A stretch of 7,191 nucleotides of DNA from Candidatus Thalassarchaeaceae archaeon (lineage in GTDB: Archaea; Thermoplasmatota; Poseidoniia; Poseidoniales; Thalassarchaeaceae). The stretch spans positions 1 to 7,191 of the forward strand of contig JAQXFF010000267.1 in the NCBI GenBank assembly GCA_029250425.1, given 5' to 3'. Of the stretch, positions 7,001 to 7,191 are shown piece after piece. The notes beneath the pieces were generated by a model. It had not been told where the DNA came from. It was given only the letters and a program-made list of their open reading frames with translations, and did not search any database. The number at the start of each line of letters is the position of its first letter. Within the stretch, counting starts at the first letter, position 1. The position numbers were made by a program, and so were the translations under genes.

Positions 7001-7191
7001 AGGGATGGACTGTATGTTCCACTTCGATAAGAACCGCCAGAAATACTGTTAGCTTGCTGTGTCGATCCTAGCTGTGTATCACTTGTCGTAATGGTTGAAT
7101 CTGTAGAGATGTACATTTCCCAATAGAACCAGCCCGATGCATCATCGCCATCATTATCAATTCTCCAAGAGATGCTAACCTGTTGGCCACC
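4009..7191 (-). CDS. Large membrane-anchored CARDB-repeat surface protein, 5' end beyond the window
   Basis: The frame stays open to the right edge, so the N-terminus (presumably with a signal peptide) is missing; 1060 residues are visible, counted from 7191. Five CARDB-type beta-sandwich repeats, the first partial, end in DE(T/N)NN motifs at 89, 213, 337, 455 and 573, a period of 124 then 118 residues. Next come a pre-peptidase-C-like domain (about 602-730), a fibronectin-III-like domain (about 737-826, ending SFEVRAIDEAGNIG), a further Ig-like sandwich (about 828-913), one membrane helix (about 937-961), a Glu-rich stretch (968-990) and a cytoplasmic tail with GRWWWQQEDGSFYH (1032-1045). 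Six cysteines (124, 231, 320, 350, 602, 636) could form three disulphides, as expected outside the cell. CARDB domains are thought to act in adhesion or display. No catalytic motif is visible here, though an enzyme domain could precede the window. Probably a cell-surface adhesin or structural protein; function is inference. Confidence 0.85.
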   Translation of the reverse strand, partial: GGQQVSISWRIDNDGDDASGWFYWEMYISTDSTITTSDTQLGSTQQANSISGGSYRSGTYSPSLPSNLPQGTYYFGIIVDTTARVTEGDETNNVEVGNSIYITIPDYDLEATSISVDSGYRQVCEGADIYITLSATNLGTDNVGAHYYEALVSTGNSVSAIYTGTSLGYASGTANVPSYTHTSMLATLPASITPGTYYVGLYVDYGDYISETDENNNIVASSSAQLTVIDCGPDLEPTSVSGPTTGVRGGTAQVSVQIANVGMGDATNIDYSIYLSSDSSITGGGNDVFIGSDAINSITQGGSWSGNINLGIPSNLGDGCWYWGLIVDPNDSIAEMDENNNAIPSSGQFCLEKADLVIDSISISENAVSGQSTTVYINISNSGGSDAASFDVRLVLSLDAQAGTDDTQVDSFRISPLGSASTIQVTREVTIPGQHVGHFHWVVIADTGSEIDEDDETNNAAASVSFSISAPARDLLASWVNPPLSAEPGQTVTIQWGAENLGQEPLGFDVEIWLSEDRFLGSGDVRLSQSRVPSLMSGSTLADSQIVNLVGDVEGVWWVILVIDAGDEHYEDDENNNIRLSNSTLTIDSSSPPPAGETLPGCDNPQTDGEFDSDAATTRSSAHHLGSNPNLTLDGCLVGLDVKDWYAIVIDAGNQTSIALSAEGAHLEVAVLNGTSSLGQGAVDDEIRWVTISAINDDSEGTPLLYHIRVTWDPAVPGGPYQLRFVTADASTETDLTPPPAPQITPADGWTHSDEILIQWPSVEDELSGTSHYEVRWAGGLWAPVFENQSSVNLSMLMDGRYSFEVRAIDEAGNIGPANATWIRVDRHAPVVSIEQIEAKRAPISKLVVNLNIDDGEGSGPSAVEWSSDNFSWVSYPDGGLILWDDWNNTNLYIRVTDGAELYTISNLEIDIPTEEIETVDEGGNERESSPSSGGGISTILAFLVVVAIIVLSVLAAILAIRLKAVSEIEEEEEEKEEEESIEESGESSSLEIIDSVQEQLETYHVPDHTHLIGGGEYNQSTGHMAYVDPEGRWWWQQEDGSFYHDPALNATDATQDDLL
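4251..4285 (-). repeat. GAA/TTC microsatellite coding for poly-Glu next to the membrane helix
   Basis: The plus strand is an almost pure TTC repeat with one TTT interruption. On the coding strand it reads GAA codons with one AAA, giving six Glu, one Lys and four Glu on the cytoplasmic side of the membrane anchor of the surface protein. Triplet slippage would change its length in frame. Confidence 0.7.
5431..7191 (-). repeat. Five tandem CARDB-domain repeats in the surface protein
   Basis: Each unit starts with a (D/A)DL(E/V)-like strand and ends with a segment of the form G-hydrophobic-V-D followed by D-E-N/T-N-N. Units end near 6885, 6508, 6139, 5785 and 5431. Sequence identity between units is low outside the closing motif, so this is an old protein-level repeat, not a recent DNA duplication. 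The closing motif is recognisable at DNA level as repeated plus-strand strings such as TTGTT.TTCTCATC near 6172, 6541 and 5465. Confidence 0.75.

Overview
The window looks like a piece of a marine euryarchaeal genome, most probably Poseidoniales (Marine Group II) or a close relative. An archaeal-type RNA polymerase subunit K (Rpo6) makes the domain assignment firm. The combination of haem A synthesis genes (ctaA, ctaB), meaning aerobic respiration with a haem-copper oxidase, and a very large CARDB-repeat surface protein with a single C-terminal membrane anchor fits that group. The order-level assignment is inference from gene content, not a search result.

Layout, left to right. The 5' part of ctaB (haem O synthase, minus strand) runs off the left edge. 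Then, all on the minus strand, come rpoK, ctaA (haem A synthase) and a zinc-dependent M14-type deacylase of the succinylglutamate desuccinylase/aspartoacylase family. Read in the direction of transcription the order is deacylase, ctaA, rpoK, ctaB. The deacylase and ctaA overlap or nearly abut. The ctaA-rpoK and rpoK-ctaB gaps are 84 and 63 bases and each holds a perfect hairpin just after the upstream stop codon. A 133-base divergent promoter region with a third hairpin of the same design separates the deacylase from a plus-strand PaaI-like hotdog thioesterase. The thioesterase converges on, and overlaps by 38 bases, the 3' end of a minus-strand gene that enters from the right edge. That gene encodes at least 1060 residues: five CARDB repeats, a pre-peptidase-C-like domain, a fibronectin-III-like domain, another beta-sandwich, a membrane helix, a poly-Glu stretch and a Trp-rich tail.

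Functionally, CtaB farnesylates haem B to haem O and CtaA oxidises haem O to haem A for the terminal oxidase. RpoK is a core transcription subunit with no direct link to haem synthesis, and its position between the two haem genes is unusual. The substrate of the deacylase is unknown. The thioesterase and the surface protein have no evident link to the rest.

The points most worth a second look are a roughly 26-residue insertion in the middle of RpoK, the three intergenic hairpins that share a GTA/TAC triloop, a GGTGR ribosome-binding motif 4-5 bases before several starts (which questions the annotated start of ctaA), and the Trp-rich cytoplasmic tail on the CARDB protein. I did not find a clear defence system, mobile element, CRISPR array or RNA gene. 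No gene-free stretch exceeds 300 bases.
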